Shown here piece after piece: positions 53,840-62,302 of a DNA stretch of 64,000 nucleotides (the stretch's first letter is position 1; each line of letters starts with the position of its first letter). This DNA is from Chroococcidiopsis sp. CCMEE 29 (GTDB lineage Bacteria > Cyanobacteriota > Cyanobacteriia > Cyanobacteriales > Chroococcidiopsidaceae): positions 3,094,001-3,158,000 of the forward strand of contig NZ_CP083761.1 of NCBI RefSeq assembly GCF_023558375.1, written 5' to 3'. Under the pieces are notes generated by a model that saw only the letters and a program-made list of their open reading frames with translations, had not been told where the DNA came from and ran no database searches. The translations under genes and the position numbers were made by a program.

Positions 53840-55099
53840 ATGATAACGTTAACCTACGAGTACAAGCTAGCTCCCACACTTAAACAAATACAGGTTTTTG
53901 ACCAGTGGTTAGAAATCTGTCGTTCGGTGTGGAATTTTGCGTTAAGAGAACGCAAGGATTGGGCTAACTCTAGGAAGTGCGATATCAATGCTTGTAGCAT
54001 CGTTTCGGAATATATAATTACGCCCGTATTTAAGCGACCTACCTATGCTAGTCAATGCAAAGCATTAACCGCAGCTAAAAAGGAATTTCCTCAGCTTAAA
54101 ATAGTTCACTCCCAAGTGTTGCAACAAGTTCTAAAACAACTTGAAACAGCATTTGTGTCGATGTGGGAAAAAGGATTTGGTTTTCCCCGCTTTAAGAAAA
54201 AGATGCGTTCGTTTGTCTTTCCACAAATGAGCGAAAAAGATTTGGTCGGGGATGTAATTAAGCTGCCGAGTATCGGCATGGTTAAGATGTATTTATCTCG
54301 TCCGATACCTGACAGGTTTTCTCTAAAACAGGCTCGGATTGTCAAACGTGCATCTGGATACTACATAATGCTTTCATTGCAATGCAATGTTAATGTACCT
54401 GATGTTCCTCCTCATGGGGAGCCGTTAGGGATTGATGTCGGATTGCGACGGTTTGTTGCTACATCCGAAGGCGAATTAGTTGAAAGACCTCGTTTCTTTG
54501 TTGATACCCAGAGTCAGCTGAAATTGCTACAAAGACGGTTAAAACACAAGAAAAAAGGTAGTAAGAATTGGCGCAAGCTCAACCAAAAAATAGCTCTATT
54601 GCACGAACATATTTCCAACTCAAGAAAAGACTGGCATTTCAAACTCAGCCACCATCTGTGTAATCAAGCAGGGATGATTTTTGCAGAGGACTTAAACTTA
54701 AAAGCAATGTCTAGAGGGATGCTATGCAAGCATACTTTAGATGCGGGTTTTGGTCAGTTCCTAAGTATTTTGAGTTGGGTATGTTGGAAACGCGATGTGT
54801 ACTTCGCCAAAGTAAATTGCAATGGTACATCTCAAACTTGCCCCATGTGTGATACTCCAACGGAGAAAGATTTAAGCGTTAGGGTGCATGATTGCGTTTG
54901 TGGATATCGAACCGATAGAGATGTAGCAGCAGCCCAAGTAGTGAAAAAGAGAGGACTTTTAAGCCTCAACGCCGATGGACAAGCGGTGAAACAAAATGTC
55001 TGTGGAGTTGATCTGACGGGGATAGAAATATCTAGTCAAGAAGCTTTGAAGCAGAAAACCCAGACTGCGAGGTTTGGAATCCCCCGCCAGATTGCGTAA
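53840..55099 (+). CDS. tnpB: TnpB RNA-guided nuclease of an IS200/IS605-type element
   Basis: A 419-residue protein. RuvC-like residues are D199 (LGIDVG), E283 (FAEDLN) and D361 (TDRDVAAAQVV), with zinc-binding C334/C337 and C352/C354, the last pair in the CxCG form common in cyanobacterial copies. The GFPRFKKK motif is near residue 114. All catalytic positions are present. It belongs to a different TnpB branch from the copy at 525, as shown by its start LTYEYKLAPTLKQ and end. It is a guide-RNA nuclease, and the 3' end of the gene overlaps the guide-RNA scaffold. Confidence 0.9.
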   Translation: MITLTYEYKLAPTLKQIQVFDQWLEICRSVWNFALRERKDWANSRKCDINACSIVSEYIITPVFKRPTYASQCKALTAAKKEFPQLKIVHSQVLQQVLKQLETAFVSMWEKGFGFPRFKKKMRSFVFPQMSEKDLVGDVIKLPSIGMVKMYLSRPIPDRFSLKQARIVKRASGYYIMLSLQCNVNVPDVPPHGEPLGIDVGLRRFVATSEGELVERPRFFVDTQSQLKLLQRRLKHKKKGSKNWRKLNQKIALLHEHISNSRKDWHFKLSHHLCNQAGMIFAEDLNLKAMSRGMLCKHTLDAGFGQFLSILSWVCWKRDVYFAKVNCNGTSQTCPMCDTPTEKDLSVRVHDCVCGYRTDRDVAAAQVVKKRGLLSLNADGQAVKQNVCGVDLTGIEISSQEALKQKTQTARFGIPRQIA

Positions 55100-55110
55100 G
55101 CAATTGGCGG
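55084..55110 (+). other. Right-end bulged hairpin of TnpB element 2 (omega RNA 3' region)
   Basis: CCGCCA, a bulged G, ATTGC, loop GTAA, GCAAT and TGGCGG form the same bulged stem as in element 1 with different bases. TGGGAGGATGTCAA follows. The next host bases, TTCAGCTTGACC, would serve as guide. Confidence 0.7.
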
Positions 55111-55321
55111 TGGGAGGATGTCAATTCAGCTTGACCTACAGACGGGTTATGTTGTCAGCGCTCATCCAACCAGTGGTGTGGATGTTTCAAGCTTTGGGTT
55201 AACGCTACCCCGGCTGCGATCGCGCTCCGGGTCGTAAACTACCTTAAACGACAACTCAATAAGCATTAAAGTACACATAGTCTAGTGAATTGTAGGATTA
55301 GACTATAGTCAAACACTCAGC

Positions 55322-56209
55322 ATGAAATTTCTCTTAGTTTCAACAATTGAGAGTACAACAACTCCCACTTTGGGATGGGTGGAAGAAATTTATCAAGCAT
55401 TTGTACTTGGGCTGGTTCAAGGAGTTACAGAATTTCTGCCGATCAGCAGTACAGCCCACCTACTCATCTTCGCTAAAGCACTTGGTTGGACAGTCTTAGG
55501 AGAAAAATATTTTGTTGATGCCATTCAACTTGGTAGTGTCATCGCTATAGCAATCTACTTCTGGTCAGACATTTGCCAACTTATCACCGGAAGTTATTCA
55601 GCGTTTCGCCAACATGCCTGGGAGCGAGAAGAGTGGAAAATTCTGATCGGCATTGCAGTTGGTACACTACCTGCCTTAGTTGCTGGTTTTCTAATCCAAA
55701 CGGCCCTGTCAGAGAATATGCGAAGGGCAATACAAGGTGCGGCAGTGATTGCCATTGTATCCATTGTGATGGCTCTACTCTTAGGATTAGCTGAACAAAT
55801 TGGCAGTCATAAACGTAATTTTACTTCCCTAAGCGTTAAGGATGGGATTTTAGTTGGATTTGGTCAAATGCTAGCTCTCATTCCAGGTGGATCTCGTTCG
55901 GGTTCAACCATAACGGCTGCTTTGTTTTTAGGGTTGGAGCGACAAACAGCGGCGCGGTTTTCCTTTCTGTTAGGTTTACCAATTCTAACCGTTGCCACGC
56001 TGTATGAACTTAAAGAAGCGGTCAATCATTCTAATCTATTAGCCTTACTCGTAGGAATTGTTTCAACCTTTATCTTCTCTTATCTATCAATTGCCTGGTT
56101 ATTGCGCTATTTGCAACATCAAAATAACTGGGTGTTTGTTTGGTATCGTCTTGCGTTTGGATTAGCCATTTTGGGAGCAATTCTTACTGGGTGGATGAAC
56201 AACAGCTAG
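55322..56209 (+). CDS. uppP: Undecaprenyl-diphosphatase UppP (BacA)
   Basis: A 295-residue polytopic enzyme that removes a phosphate from undecaprenyl diphosphate to recycle the lipid carrier for peptidoglycan. The signature motifs are LVQGVTEFLPISSTAHL near residue 38 and PGGSRSGSTITAALFLGLER near residue 190, both complete. About eight membrane helices. It is a single gene, and 198 bp lie between it and the TetR gene downstream. Confidence 0.93.
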   Translation: MKFLLVSTIESTTTPTLGWVEEIYQAFVLGLVQGVTEFLPISSTAHLLIFAKALGWTVLGEKYFVDAIQLGSVIAIAIYFWSDICQLITGSYSAFRQHAWEREEWKILIGIAVGTLPALVAGFLIQTALSENMRRAIQGAAVIAIVSIVMALLLGLAEQIGSHKRNFTSLSVKDGILVGFGQMLALIPGGSRSGSTITAALFLGLERQTAARFSFLLGLPILTVATLYELKEAVNHSNLLALLVGIVSTFIFSYLSIAWLLRYLQHQNNWVFVWYRLAFGLAILGAILTGWMNNS

Positions 56210-56374
56210 CAGCATCAACGATGAAGAATCCATGGATTTCCGATCGCCTCACCCTGAGGCGTTACAACGGTGAAAGGGCTAAAGCGTCGTTTCCTATTTG
56301 TATGCCTCCTACTTTTGTTTAGCAGAAATAATTTGTTGCCCCACTTGACTTTATGTTGAATGTTCAGTTAATTT

Positions 56375-56400
56375 ATTTATATCAATTGTCCGATATAAAT
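56375..56400. promoter_or_regulatory. Palindromic operator at the TetR-DevBCA promoter
   Basis: ATTTATATC and GATATAAAT are perfect 9-bp inverted arms around eight bases, ending 7 bp before the start codon of the TetR gene. It is the likely autoregulatory site. Confidence 0.6.
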
Positions 56401-56407
56401 CGATTGA

Positions 56408-56968
56408 ATGCCTAAGATTGTTGACCACGATCAGTACCGCAAAGAACTACTGATGAAGAGTTTTGACTTGTTTGCCCAGAAGGGCTATAGCTCAATTACC
56501 ATGCGGCAACTGGCTCAAGAGGTGGGAGTTTCTACCGGGACGCTTTACCATTACTTTCCCAGTAAAGAAGCTTTGTTTTTACAGTTGGTCGAAGAGCTTA
56601 CCCAGCAAGACATTCTCAACTTTCTGGCTGAGGCAGGAAATCCCCCAACACTGGCAGAGCGGATTGAAACCTTGTTCAATTTTATCGCCAAAAACGAAGA
56701 CTACTTCGGTAAACAAACTCTACTTTGGGTTGACTTCCATCAGCAAAACCCCTCTGAGTTGATGAATAACGAGACGCTAAAACAAGCGGATGAGCAATCC
56801 ATACAGGCGATCGCAGACTACCTACGAATTTCAGACAGAGCGCTCGTTGATTATGTTCTGAACTTGCTCTATGGCTTGCTTTTAAGACGCATCTTTGGGG
56901 ACAAAACACTTTCTTTTAAGCAGCAAGGGACACTGCTCAGCAAAATGCTAACTGCTTACTTGGATTAA
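56408..56968 (+). CDS. TetR family transcriptional regulator
   Basis: A 186-residue repressor. The helix-turn-helix is SITMRQLAQEVGVSTGTLYH followed by YFPSKEALFLQLVEEL. It precedes the DevB-like gene by 57 bp on the same strand, a common arrangement for DevBCA exporters in cyanobacteria. The palindrome at 56375 suggests autoregulation and control of the exporter genes behind it. Confidence 0.9.
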   Translation: MPKIVDHDQYRKELLMKSFDLFAQKGYSSITMRQLAQEVGVSTGTLYHYFPSKEALFLQLVEELTQQDILNFLAEAGNPPTLAERIETLFNFIAKNEDYFGKQTLLWVDFHQQNPSELMNNETLKQADEQSIQAIADYLRISDRALVDYVLNLLYGLLLRRIFGDKTLSFKQQGTLLSKMLTAYLD

Positions 56969-57025
56969 GAAGGACTAGAGGCTAAGACTGAAGAGATTTT
57001 ACATATGGTTTAGCAAGGAGGAAAG

Positions 57026-58201
57026 ATGAATCTACAATCGCTCTCAAAGCCTGCTAATCGACAGGTAATTAGGTCAGTTGTTGCTGCTACTGCCATCATA
57101 GGAGCAATCACCTTTTATGGTATTTCCCAATTTGAGTTAGTAGGTGAGCGTTCATCTCAGCCGGTGAAGACAACTCCAGTTAGAAAAGTGACAGCTTTGG
57201 GACGATTGGAACCAGAAGCGGAAGTGATTCGCTTGGATGCGCCTTTGAATTTGGATGGCGATCGCCTTGCTCAACTACTTGTCAAAGAGGGGGATTCAGT
57301 TAAAGCAGGACAGGTGGTGGCAATTCTTGACTCGCGCGATCGCTTACAAGATGCTTTAGCACAAGCAAAAGAGCAAGTCAGAGTCGCTCAAGCTCGCTTA
57401 GCACAGGTTAAAGCTGGGGCAAAAACGGGAGAAATTCAGGCGCAGGAAGCAACAATCACCCGACTACAGGCGGAATTAGCTGGAGAAATTACTAGCCAAA
57501 ACGCGGCGATCGCCCGTTGGCAATCGGAAGCTCGTAATGCTCGTGCTGAGTATAGCCGCTTTGAGCAGTTGTATCGAGACGGTGCAATTTCTGCCTCTAG
57601 TTTGGATAGTAAACGCCTGGGTGCAGAAACAGCTCACGCACAACTTGAGGAGGCGATCGCTACACAAAATCGCACGAAAGAAACACTGCAAGCTCAACTC
57701 AACGAAGCCAGAGCCACTCTTAGCCGCATTGCCGAAGTCCGTCCAGTGGATGTGAAGGCAGCTCAGACTGAGGTAGATAATGCCATCGCAGCACTGAGAC
57801 AAGCACAGACTAACTTAGAACAAGCTGACATCCGAACGCCAATGGCGGGTCAAATTCTCAAGGTTCATACCCGCGTTGGAGAAAAGATCGGTGACGCTGG
57901 GATTGCCGATCTGGGGCAGACTGAGCAAATGGTCGTAGTGGCAGAGGTTTATCAAACTGATATTAGTAAAGTCCAGCTGGGACAGCAGGCAGTAATTACC
58001 AGTCAGGCATTTGGGGGCGAACTGCAAGGAACAGTCTCACAGATTGGATTGCAAGTAAACCGTCAAAATGTTTTCAGTAATCAGCCTGGAGAAAATCTAG
58101 ATCGCAGGGTGATTGAGGTGAAGATTCGTCTCAATCCTGGAGACAGTAAACGAGTTTCAGGTTTGACCAACTTGCAGGTGCAGACAGCGATTCAATTATA
58201 A
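57026..58201 (+). CDS. devB: DevB-like membrane fusion protein of an ABC exporter
   Basis: A 391-residue HlyD-type adaptor. One N-terminal membrane helix (residues about 13-32) is followed by a lipoyl half (VRKVTALGRLEPEAEVIRLD), a coiled-coil hairpin (residues 100-250) and the second half (ADIRTPMAGQILKVHTRVGE). It starts behind AAGGAGG. DevB connects the inner-membrane DevCA pump to a TolC-like channel. In heterocyst formers DevBCA exports glycolipids, while other copies export stress-related compounds. Confidence 0.9.
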   Translation: MNLQSLSKPANRQVIRSVVAATAIIGAITFYGISQFELVGERSSQPVKTTPVRKVTALGRLEPEAEVIRLDAPLNLDGDRLAQLLVKEGDSVKAGQVVAILDSRDRLQDALAQAKEQVRVAQARLAQVKAGAKTGEIQAQEATITRLQAELAGEITSQNAAIARWQSEARNARAEYSRFEQLYRDGAISASSLDSKRLGAETAHAQLEEAIATQNRTKETLQAQLNEARATLSRIAEVRPVDVKAAQTEVDNAIAALRQAQTNLEQADIRTPMAGQILKVHTRVGEKIGDAGIADLGQTEQMVVVAEVYQTDISKVQLGQQAVITSQAFGGELQGTVSQIGLQVNRQNVFSNQPGENLDRRVIEVKIRLNPGDSKRVSGLTNLQVQTAIQL

Positions 58202-58252
58202 ATTTGTGCTGAGTCAATTTATAACGAACGACTGATATAAAGGAGAATCCAA

Positions 58253-58606
58253 ATGCTTCAAATCGTCTACTTGATTCTTTGCATCCTGGGTACTGTTTTA
58301 CCGTATTCACAGTTTGTTCCATTTTTGTTGGAGCAAGGATTCGATCTAAAAAGCTTCTTTGAGCAGCTTTTTGCTAACCATATTTCTGGATTCTTTGGGA
58401 TGGATGTGATTGTCTCGTCGCTAGTTCTGTGGTTTTTTGTAGCTTGGGAAGGTTCACGTCTCAAAATGAATAATTTGTGGATTTACATTGTCAGTAACTT
58501 ACTGGTTGGTGTTTCCCTTGGATTACCTCTATTTCTCCTAATGCGACAACGCAAGCTTGAAGAAGCTGATTTAGAACGATTTATAAAATACAAAAATGCT
58601 CCTTGA
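58253..58606 (+). CDS. DUF2834 family membrane protein
   Basis: A 117-residue protein with three membrane helices (YLILCILGTVLPYSQFVPFL, MDVIVSSLVLWFFVAWEG, IYIVSNLLVGVSLGLPLFLL), matching DUF2834. Its function is unknown. It lies inside the exporter cluster between devB and the GNAT gene, preceded by AAGGAG. Confidence 0.85.
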   Translation: MLQIVYLILCILGTVLPYSQFVPFLLEQGFDLKSFFEQLFANHISGFFGMDVIVSSLVLWFFVAWEGSRLKMNNLWIYIVSNLLVGVSLGLPLFLLMRQRKLEEADLERFIKYKNAP

Positions 58607-58686
58607 GTAACGATTTCAAACGAGAAATTTGCAAGTATAGCAGTTTGCACTAACCCAGACCTCAAGTGAAACGAGTAACTCTAGCC

Positions 58687-58887
58687 ATGCTGTGTAAAAC
58701 ATCTCCGGTTTGGTTCCGATTCTTGCGACGAAAAACTTACCCCTGGGTAACCTTGGCGACCGCAGCTTGTAAAATTGCTTACTCCTCTAGAATCGAACGG
58801 GATAAAGAAAAAGCTCACCTGATGCTAGCTCTAGCAAGGATCAACGTTGTTAGTGTTCTCGAATTGATGAATGAATTGTTGTGGTGA
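58687..58887 (+). CDS. Short hypothetical ORF resembling a DevC N-terminus
   Basis: About 66 residues. MLCKTSPVWFRFLRRKTYPW is similar in pattern to the DevC start MFRKTPLAWFQLMKEKTRLA at 59601, and the rest (KEKAHLMLALARINVVSVLE) is unlike DevC. A GTG at 58666 is an alternative start. It may be a remnant of a duplicated devC start or a chance ORF. Confidence 0.3.
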   Translation: MLCKTSPVWFRFLRRKTYPWVTLATAACKIAYSSRIERDKEKAHLMLALARINVVSVLELMNELLW

Positions 58888-58894
58888 AACTATT

Positions 58895-59524
58895 ATGAAT
58901 ACGAATGTTGTTTGTCTGAAGCGATCGCAAATTGACCAGGCAAGTGAAATTCTGGCAAATGCATTTAATGACGATCCGATGTTTCGTTACCTTAGTTCTG
59001 AAGCAGAACAGGCAAGAACAAATTTCCTCAAGTGGAACTGTAAAACAGCATTACGTTATTGCCAGCCTCACAACCATATCTATACAACCGCAAGTAATTT
59101 GAAAGGAGTTGCAGCCTGGATACCTCCAGGAAATTCTTCCTTCAATATTTTGAGACTGTTGCCAATGCTGCTGGCATTGCCTTTTAAGCTGGATTGGAGC
59201 AAACTCGGGCGAGTTATGTCGCTGTTATCCACAATGGAAGAACACCATAAACAGGATATGCCTCAGCCCCACTGGTATCTAGCTATGCTCGGCGTTGCAC
59301 CCGCATATCAAGGGCAAAGAATTGGTAGTTCACTGCTGCAACCGATCCTTAAACAAGCAGAGAGAGAGGGATTGCCTTGCTACCTTGAGACTTCTACACA
59401 ACAAGCTGTCCGTTTCTATCAGAAACAAGGGTTTGAAGTCCTATGGATGGGTGAATTGCCAGGAGGTAGTCCCAGCCTGTGGACGATGAAAAGAGAGCCT
59501 CAGAGGGAACTAGTTAATGGATAA
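58895..59524 (+). CDS. GNAT family N-acetyltransferase
   Basis: A 209-residue GNAT enzyme. The acetyl-CoA site is in LAMLGVAPAYQGQRIGSSLL (motif A, Q-x-x-G-x-G/S form) and motif B in CYLETSTQQAVRFYQKQGFE. I use the ATG at 58895 rather than the one at 58871, because family similarity starts with VVCLKRSQIDQASEILANAF. The substrate is unknown. Its presence between devB and devC suggests acetylation of, or resistance to, the exported compound. Confidence 0.85.
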   Translation: MNTNVVCLKRSQIDQASEILANAFNDDPMFRYLSSEAEQARTNFLKWNCKTALRYCQPHNHIYTTASNLKGVAAWIPPGNSSFNILRLLPMLLALPFKLDWSKLGRVMSLLSTMEEHHKQDMPQPHWYLAMLGVAPAYQGQRIGSSLLQPILKQAEREGLPCYLETSTQQAVRFYQKQGFEVLWMGELPGGSPSLWTMKREPQRELVNG

Positions 59525-59600
59525 TCGAGTGTTTTAGCAATTGCTCATCACCAATCATTGAGCGCCGAATCTATCCCAAATTGAATCAGGTTACTCAATC

Positions 59601-60752
59601 ATGTTTCGCAAAACACCGCTGGCATGGTTCCAGTTGATGAAAGAAAAAACCCGCCTTGCCGTCGCACTGGCAGGAATTGCCTTTGCCGATATGCTGATGT
59701 TCGTGCAACTGGGACTTGTAGACGCACTGTTTGATAGTGCAACGCAACCTCACCAAAATCTCCAAGCTGATTTAGTCTTGATTAATCCCCAATTTCAAAG
59801 CCTATTTGGCGTGAAAAGTTTTCCCAGAGAGCGATTGCAGCAAACTTTGGCATATGAAGGGATAGAATCTATCCGCCCTTTGTACATTAGTTCTACCCAA
59901 TGGCGCAATCCCGAAACTCTCCTCAGCCGCGAAATTTTAGTGTGGGGTATTGATCCGGCAAATCCACCATTTGCTTTACCCGAAGTAAACCAGAACCTGG
60001 AGCAGCTCAAGCTACTGGATCGAGTGCTGTTTGACCGAGCTTCTCGACCGGAATACGGTCCCATTACCGATCTGGTGAAACAACAAGGAACCTTAGAAGT
60101 GCAGTTGAATGCTCAAACCGTGCAAACGATTGGCTTGTTTCAGATGGGTGCTTCCTTTGGCGCAGATGGCAACATTATCACCAGTGATTCTACTTTCCTC
60201 AGACTATTTCCAGACCGTCAGTCCAATCAAATCGAGGTTGGTTTAATTAATCTCAAACCTGGCGCAGATGTGCCACAAATACAGTCGCAACTTAGAACAG
60301 ATTTACCGCCAGATGTGAAAGTCCTTACACCGCAAGAATTTGCTCAAACCGAAATCGATTACTGGGGAGATCAAGGAATCGGGTTCATTTTTGGGCTAGG
60401 AGCGGTGGTGGGATTCATTGTGGGTATTGTGATTGTCTACCAGATCCTTTACGCTGATGTGTCCGATCACTTGCCAGAGTACGCCACGTTGAAAGCAATG
60501 GGATACAGCGATCGCTACCTACTTGGCATGTTGCTCCAAGAAGCATTACTCCTAGCAGTGCTGGGGTATATACCTGGCTTCTTGCTCTCATTGGGACTGT
60601 ATCAAATCACCTATGCTGCTACCCTACTGCCGATCGCGATGAAGATTGACCGCGCTGTGTTAGTACTGCTGCTAACAATTGTGATGTGTAGTGTTTCCGG
60701 GGCGATCGCGATGCAAAAACTCCGCTCTGCCGACCCTGCTGATGTCTTCTGA
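59601..60752 (+). CDS. devC: DevC-like ABC exporter permease
   Basis: A 383-residue FtsX/MacB-type permease. One membrane helix at residues 18-38 is followed by a periplasmic domain of about 200 residues and three C-terminal helices from residue 265 (GIGFIFGLGAVVGFIVGIVI). It matches the DevC family in length and layout. It starts 76 bp after the GNAT gene and precedes the ATPase gene by 19 bp. Confidence 0.92.
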   Translation: MFRKTPLAWFQLMKEKTRLAVALAGIAFADMLMFVQLGLVDALFDSATQPHQNLQADLVLINPQFQSLFGVKSFPRERLQQTLAYEGIESIRPLYISSTQWRNPETLLSREILVWGIDPANPPFALPEVNQNLEQLKLLDRVLFDRASRPEYGPITDLVKQQGTLEVQLNAQTVQTIGLFQMGASFGADGNIITSDSTFLRLFPDRQSNQIEVGLINLKPGADVPQIQSQLRTDLPPDVKVLTPQEFAQTEIDYWGDQGIGFIFGLGAVVGFIVGIVIVYQILYADVSDHLPEYATLKAMGYSDRYLLGMLLQEALLLAVLGYIPGFLLSLGLYQITYAATLLPIAMKIDRAVLVLLLTIVMCSVSGAIAMQKLRSADPADVF

Positions 60753-60771
60753 CTAAATTCACAATTACCCA

Positions 60772-61509
60772 ATGCCTAATACTATGCAGCCTCTAACTTC
60801 TCCTACCAGCGTAAACCAGCTAAAAATAGCCGAACCCTCGATCTCAATCCGCAATCTCAATCACTACTTCGGTCAGGGAGAACTCCGTAAACAGGTTTTG
60901 TATGACATCTCGCTGGATATTACAGCAGGAGAAATCGTAATCATGACCGGGCCTTCTGGCTCAGGCAAAACTACCCTGCTAACCCTAATGGGTGGCTTAC
61001 GCTCTGCCCAAGAGGGTAGTTTGAAGATTTTTGGGCAAGAGATATGCGGAGCCAGTAAGCAGCAGTTAACCGGGATTCGCCGCCAAATTGGCTATATCTT
61101 TCAGGCGCACAACCTGATGACGTTCTTGACAGCAAAGCAGAATGTGCGAATGTCCCTGGAACTACATGAGAATATGTCGAGGCAGGATGTGGATGCTAAG
61201 GCAACTGCTATTTTAGAAGCTGTTGGTTTAGGGAATCGCACTCACTATTACCCTGAGAAACTGTCAGGCGGACAGAAACAACGGGTGGCGATCGCCCGTG
61301 CTTTAGTCAGTCATCCCAAATTGGTCTTAGCTGACGAACCCACAGCGGCTCTAGATAGTAAATCAGGTCGAGATGTAGTCCAGTTGATGCAACAATTAGC
61401 ACAGCAACAAGGCTGCACTATTTTATTAGTGACTCACGACAATCGCATTTTGGATATTGCTGACCGGATTGTTCACATGGAAGATGGTCATTTAGCCAGA
61501 GCTGATTAG
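60772..61509 (+). CDS. devA: DevA-like ABC exporter ATPase
   Basis: A 245-residue ATPase of the LolD/MacB type. Walker A is GPSGSGKTTLL near residue 64, the signature LSGGQKQRVAIARAL near 164 and Walker B LVLADEPTAALD near 184, with the H-loop VTHD near 224. All motifs are intact. It powers the DevB-DevC exporter. Two candidate starts, at 60772 and at the ATG four codons later, differ little. Confidence 0.93.
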   Translation: MPNTMQPLTSPTSVNQLKIAEPSISIRNLNHYFGQGELRKQVLYDISLDITAGEIVIMTGPSGSGKTTLLTLMGGLRSAQEGSLKIFGQEICGASKQQLTGIRRQIGYIFQAHNLMTFLTAKQNVRMSLELHENMSRQDVDAKATAILEAVGLGNRTHYYPEKLSGGQKQRVAIARALVSHPKLVLADEPTAALDSKSGRDVVQLMQQLAQQQGCTILLVTHDNRILDIADRIVHMEDGHLARAD

Positions 61510-61536
61510 CCTGGCGATCGCACATCAGCATCCATC

Positions 61537-62154
61537 CTAAACGGCTGGTTTAGCAAAAATCGTCAACAAAATGGGACCCAGCAGATAGTGGTGTCCCAAG
61601 CAACACAGTTCTACATTTCTACCCAACTGCTCGCGTGCTTCAGGACTGTATAGTCTAATGCCACCAGGCGAGACAGCTATATATTGCGACTCTGCTTGCC
61701 GCCTAACCGTTGGATCAACTAAATAAAAGTGCCCCCCTGGATACAGCACACGCCTAACTTCTGAAAAAACTTCCTCTGGTTTGGAATAGTGGAGAAAACT
61801 GAGAGTATTGAAGACGGCATCAAACTGACCATCTGCAAAGGGAAGTGCTTCAGCATTACCCTGCACGTAGATTAGACGAGGGTGATGACGATTGTGGCAG
61901 CGAGCTTGACGCAGCATCTCAGCAGAGAAATCTAGTCCAGTAGCCCGTAAGTGGGGGAATTTAACCGCAAGACGATCGAGCAAGCGTCCAGTACCGCAGC
62001 CGAGATCGAGAATATTAGATTGATTTGGCAACTTGACGTATTCGAGCAACCTTTTGTGGATAGCTTGGTAAACAACTGATGGGAATATCCAGTCGTAGTT
62101 TGGTGCCCAGCGATCAAAAAGTTGTTGTTTTTGGCTTGAAAGATTATTTGTCAT
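61537..62154 (-). CDS. Class I SAM-dependent methyltransferase
   Basis: A 205-residue methyltransferase of the UbiE/Methyltransf_11 type. The SAM site is ILDLGCGTGRLLDRLA near residue 44 and GLDFSAEMLRQA near 74, followed by GNAEALPFADGQFDAVFNTL. The substrate is not predictable. It is convergent with the exporter genes, 27 bp from the devA stop. Confidence 0.9.
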   Translation of the reverse strand: MTNNLSSQKQQLFDRWAPNYDWIFPSVVYQAIHKRLLEYVKLPNQSNILDLGCGTGRLLDRLAVKFPHLRATGLDFSAEMLRQARCHNRHHPRLIYVQGNAEALPFADGQFDAVFNTLSFLHYSKPEEVFSEVRRVLYPGGHFYLVDPTVRRQAESQYIAVSPGGIRLYSPEAREQLGRNVELCCLGHHYLLGPILLTIFAKPAV

Positions 62155-62302
62155 TGTTCAGTAAGGCAGAGGCATATAGCACTTAAACCGTCATTTCTTC
62201 ATCAGACAGGGGTAATCATGATCCTGGTACACACTTCCTTGGTTGCACAGAATCTAGCGCTTCGTCTGAGATGATTTCCTCAGAGTAATTCCAAAGGCTA
62301 AA

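Larger units (their letters stand above)
53710..55124 (+). mobile_element. TnpB-only IS605-type element, 1415 bp
   Basis: The left flank is TTAC (53706-53709). The element begins CTT, has the double-stem left end, and finishes with GGTGGGAGGATGTCAA at 55124. It has the same ends as the copy at 565-1961, but the two proteins are clearly different, so these are distant relatives of one end type. There is no tnpA. The host DNA to the right starts TTCAGCTTGACC. Confidence 0.8.
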
